Positions 62,381 through 64,000 of a stretch of 64,000 nucleotides of DNA are shown piece after piece (the first letter of the stretch is position 1; the number at the start of each line of letters is the position of its first letter). The notes beneath the pieces are model-generated. The model had not been told where the DNA came from, made no database searches, and saw nothing but the letters and a program-made list of their open reading frames with translations. A program made the position numbers and the translations under genes. The stretch is from Niastella sp. OAS944 (GTDB taxonomy: Bacteria; Bacteroidota; Bacteroidia; Chitinophagales; Chitinophagaceae). Location of the stretch: positions 682,001 through 746,000 of the forward strand of contig JANUBW010000003.1 in NCBI GenBank assembly GCA_024809215.1. The letters are read 5' to 3'.

Positions 62381-64000
62381 ATGAAAAAGATTTTTACCCT
62401 GTTTTTCCTGTTCCTTGTATTTGCTTCCGCTGGTTTTGCCCAGAATGTTTCGGGCAGCATACAGGGAAAGTTATACGACAGTATGTATGTTGATCACCTT
62501 ACCGATGCTACTGTTACCGTTCTACATGCAACCGATACAAGCGTTGTATCATATACCCTGGCCGATGCCAAGGGCGAATTCAGGATAAAAAACCTGAATG
62601 CCGGCAATTATCGTTTAATGATCACCTATCAGGGTTATGCTCCAAAATATATTAAATTCACTGTTTCGGCGGAAACGCCCAATGTGCAGCTTGGCACCGT
62701 TTACATGAGTAAGAAAGACGACATGCTGAAAGAAGTGGTCGTTGAAGCTCCGCCAATTAGCGTTAAAAAAGATACAGTTGAGTTTAGGGCCGATGCCTTT
62801 AAAACAAAACCTAACTCAACTGCCGAAGACCTGTTAAAGAAATTACCAGGTGTGCAGGTTGATAAAGACGGTAATGTAAAAGCACAGGGTGAAGATGTGC
62901 AAAAAGTATATGTTGATGGCAAGGAGTTTTTTGGCACCGATCCTAAAATGGCTACCAAGAACATAACCGCCGATATGATTGAATCGGTACAGGTGTTTGA
63001 TGATATGAGCGACCAGGCTAAGTTTACCCGAATTGATGATGGTAGCAGGTCAAAAACAATAAACATCAAATTAAAGAAAGATAAACGCAAAGGATATTTC
63101 GGACGCTTTATTGCCGGGGCCGGCGATAACGATCGTTACCAGGCAAGCGCTATGTTTAACCGTTTCGATAACGACCGTCGAATAAGCGTACTGGCTGGAT
63201 CAAACAACCTCAATAAGTCGAGCTTTTCATTTAATGACATTGTAGGCAATATGGGTGGTTATGGTTCTTCACGCGGTGGCGGTGGAGGAGGCGGTGGCTT
63301 TAGTGGCGGCGGCGGAGGTGGTGGTGGTCGCCGGGGCGGTGGCGGCGGCGGAAACTTTGGCGGCGGCGGTGGCAACTTCAGTAATTTCGGTAGCAGCAAT
63401 ACCGGTATTACAAAAGCAACCAATGCAGGCATTAACTATACCGATAAATGGGGTAGTAAGATAGATGTTACAGGCAGCTATTTCTTTTCAACCAGCGAAA
63501 ACAAAAAACAGCAACAAAGCCTTACGCAACGTACTATCAACGACGACTCTACAACCTTACAGAGTGAAGATATGTTCTCCAACACGAAGAACCAGAACCA
63601 CCGGTTCAATCTTCGCTTTGAATATTATATTGACTCAATGAACTCTTTGTTGTACACCCCAAGCCTGGTTTTACAACATTCCGAATCGTATACTTATGAT
63701 ACGTTGTTTACACGTGCCCAATCGCCCAGAACGCCCGAGTTCCTTGCCAATGAAGGCAAAAACATAAACAGTAATGAACGCGATGGAATAAACCTGAACA
63801 ATAACTTATTGTATCGCCGTAAGTTTCATAAGCTGGGCCGTACATTAACAATTGGCTGGAACAACGCTATTAACAATAGCGAAGGCAAGGGTATTACACA
63901 AACGCCATTAACTACTTATAATGCCAAGGGCCTTATAACGGGTGGTACAAGTCAGGATTTTCAATCGCTCCAAAAAACCAGATCAATGAACAATGTGCTC
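62381..64000 (+). CDS. Outer-membrane beta-barrel protein with carboxypeptidase-like and plug domains (3' end outside window)
   Basis: An open frame from ATG 62381 runs past the right edge: about 540 residues are visible. A signal peptide (MKKIFTLFFLFLVFASAGFA) precedes a carboxypeptidase-like beta-sandwich (GKLYDSMYVDHLTDATVTVL, then KGEFRIKNLNAGNYRLMITY). A TonB plug region follows (DLLKKLPGVQVDKDGNVKAQ, VYVDGKEFFGTDPKMA), then the start of a barrel with alternating strands. Between them, near residues 290-330, is a low-complexity Gly-rich loop. The architecture fits Bacteroidota outer-membrane beta-barrel proteins related to TonB-dependent receptors; the ligand is unknown. Confidence 0.9.
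   Translation, partial: MKKIFTLFFLFLVFASAGFAQNVSGSIQGKLYDSMYVDHLTDATVTVLHATDTSVVSYTLADAKGEFRIKNLNAGNYRLMITYQGYAPKYIKFTVSAETPNVQLGTVYMSKKDDMLKEVVVEAPPISVKKDTVEFRADAFKTKPNSTAEDLLKKLPGVQVDKDGNVKAQGEDVQKVYVDGKEFFGTDPKMATKNITADMIESVQVFDDMSDQAKFTRIDDGSRSKTINIKLKKDKRKGYFGRFIAGAGDNDRYQASAMFNRFDNDRRISVLAGSNNLNKSSFSFNDIVGNMGGYGSSRGGGGGGGGFSGGGGGGGGRRGGGGGGNFGGGGGNFSNFGSSNTGITKATNAGINYTDKWGSKIDVTGSYFFSTSENKKQQQSLTQRTINDDSTTLQSEDMFSNTKNQNHRFNLRFEYYIDSMNSLLYTPSLVLQHSESYTYDTLFTRAQSPRTPEFLANEGKNINSNERDGINLNNNLLYRRKFHKLGRTLTIGWNNAINNSEGKGITQTPLTTYNAKGLITGGTSQDFQSLQKTRSMNNVL

Noticed and set aside
1-64000. CRISPR array, insertion sequence, prophage or rRNA operon
   Set aside because: No regularly spaced identical repeats, transposase, integrase, phage structural gene or rRNA sequence was seen in the window.

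Overview
The window is chromosomal DNA of a Bacteroidota bacterium, most likely of the Chitinophagaceae (Niastella/Chitinophaga type). The signs are: many start sites preceded by the Bacteroidota promoter box TAnnTTTG and almost none by a Shine-Dalgarno sequence; lineage-typical families (IPExxxVDY protein, DUF3127, ComB, Rho with a long charged insertion, PadR-PspC pair, short GreA/B-like protein, carboxypeptidase-like/TonB outer-membrane protein); and tRNA genes without encoded CCA. Genus is inference.

Layout. 1-9 kb: partial FUSC protein, NlpE-like lipoprotein, M1 peptidase with a small membrane protein, class A penicillin-binding protein, EamA exporter with its Lrp regulator. 9-18.9 kb: a candidate non-coding RNA, small proteins, DUF3127 protein, VWA protein, GreA/B-like protein, CDGSH protein, one-domain asparaginase, lipoprotein, two-component system, Usp-like protein, bestrophin. 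18.9-22.4 kb: an unusual translation locus with two short leader ORFs and terminators before an EF-G paralogue, then a third leader ORF and terminator before six tRNA genes. 22.4-29.3 kb: membrane proteins, alpha/beta hydrolase, AraC regulator, a block of degenerate 21-nt repeats, tRNA-Phe, RecQ. 29.8-42.3 kb: KdsD, ManC, exonuclease, YjbR protein, aminotransferase, acetyltransferase, FeoB, D-lactate dehydrogenase, AsnRS, universal stress protein, ExbD. 42.4-64 kb: 2OG oxygenase, LpoB/COG3014 envelope cluster, PadR/PspC operon, GcvT, SRPBCC, ComB, Rho, pterin dehydratase, IPExxxVDY protein, M28 peptidase, SWIM-SNF2 helicase, partial outer-membrane protein.

Main discovery candidate (21541-22347): six tRNA genes read Leu, Leu, Cys, Ser, Ser and Tyr codons. 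The last T of a rho-independent terminator directly precedes the first tRNA. Upstream of that terminator is a 30-codon ORF starting 5 nt after a strong promoter box. Thirteen consecutive codons of this ORF encode only Ser, Leu, Tyr and Cys, the same four amino acids. Just after this run, CTGAAGGGC is an exact complement of the terminator's 5' arm, so a classical antiterminator can form. The simplest reading is a tRNA operon controlled by ribosome-mediated attenuation that senses its own products. The tRNAs are themselves odd: both Leu-anticodon tRNAs lack the long variable arm, and the Ser-GCU and Tyr tRNAs lack U8. The adjacent EF-G paralogue has two further leader-ORF/terminator modules.

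Several intergenic repeat families recur: TCAACT/GTTAAC-type repeats at the 3' ends of minus-strand genes, TTTGGGATTTG-type tracts, GGTAACC-type and GGTCCCTG-type repeats, and CCGCC/GGCGG palindromes. Coordinates of repeats and of RNA structures were worked out by eye and may be off by a few bases.
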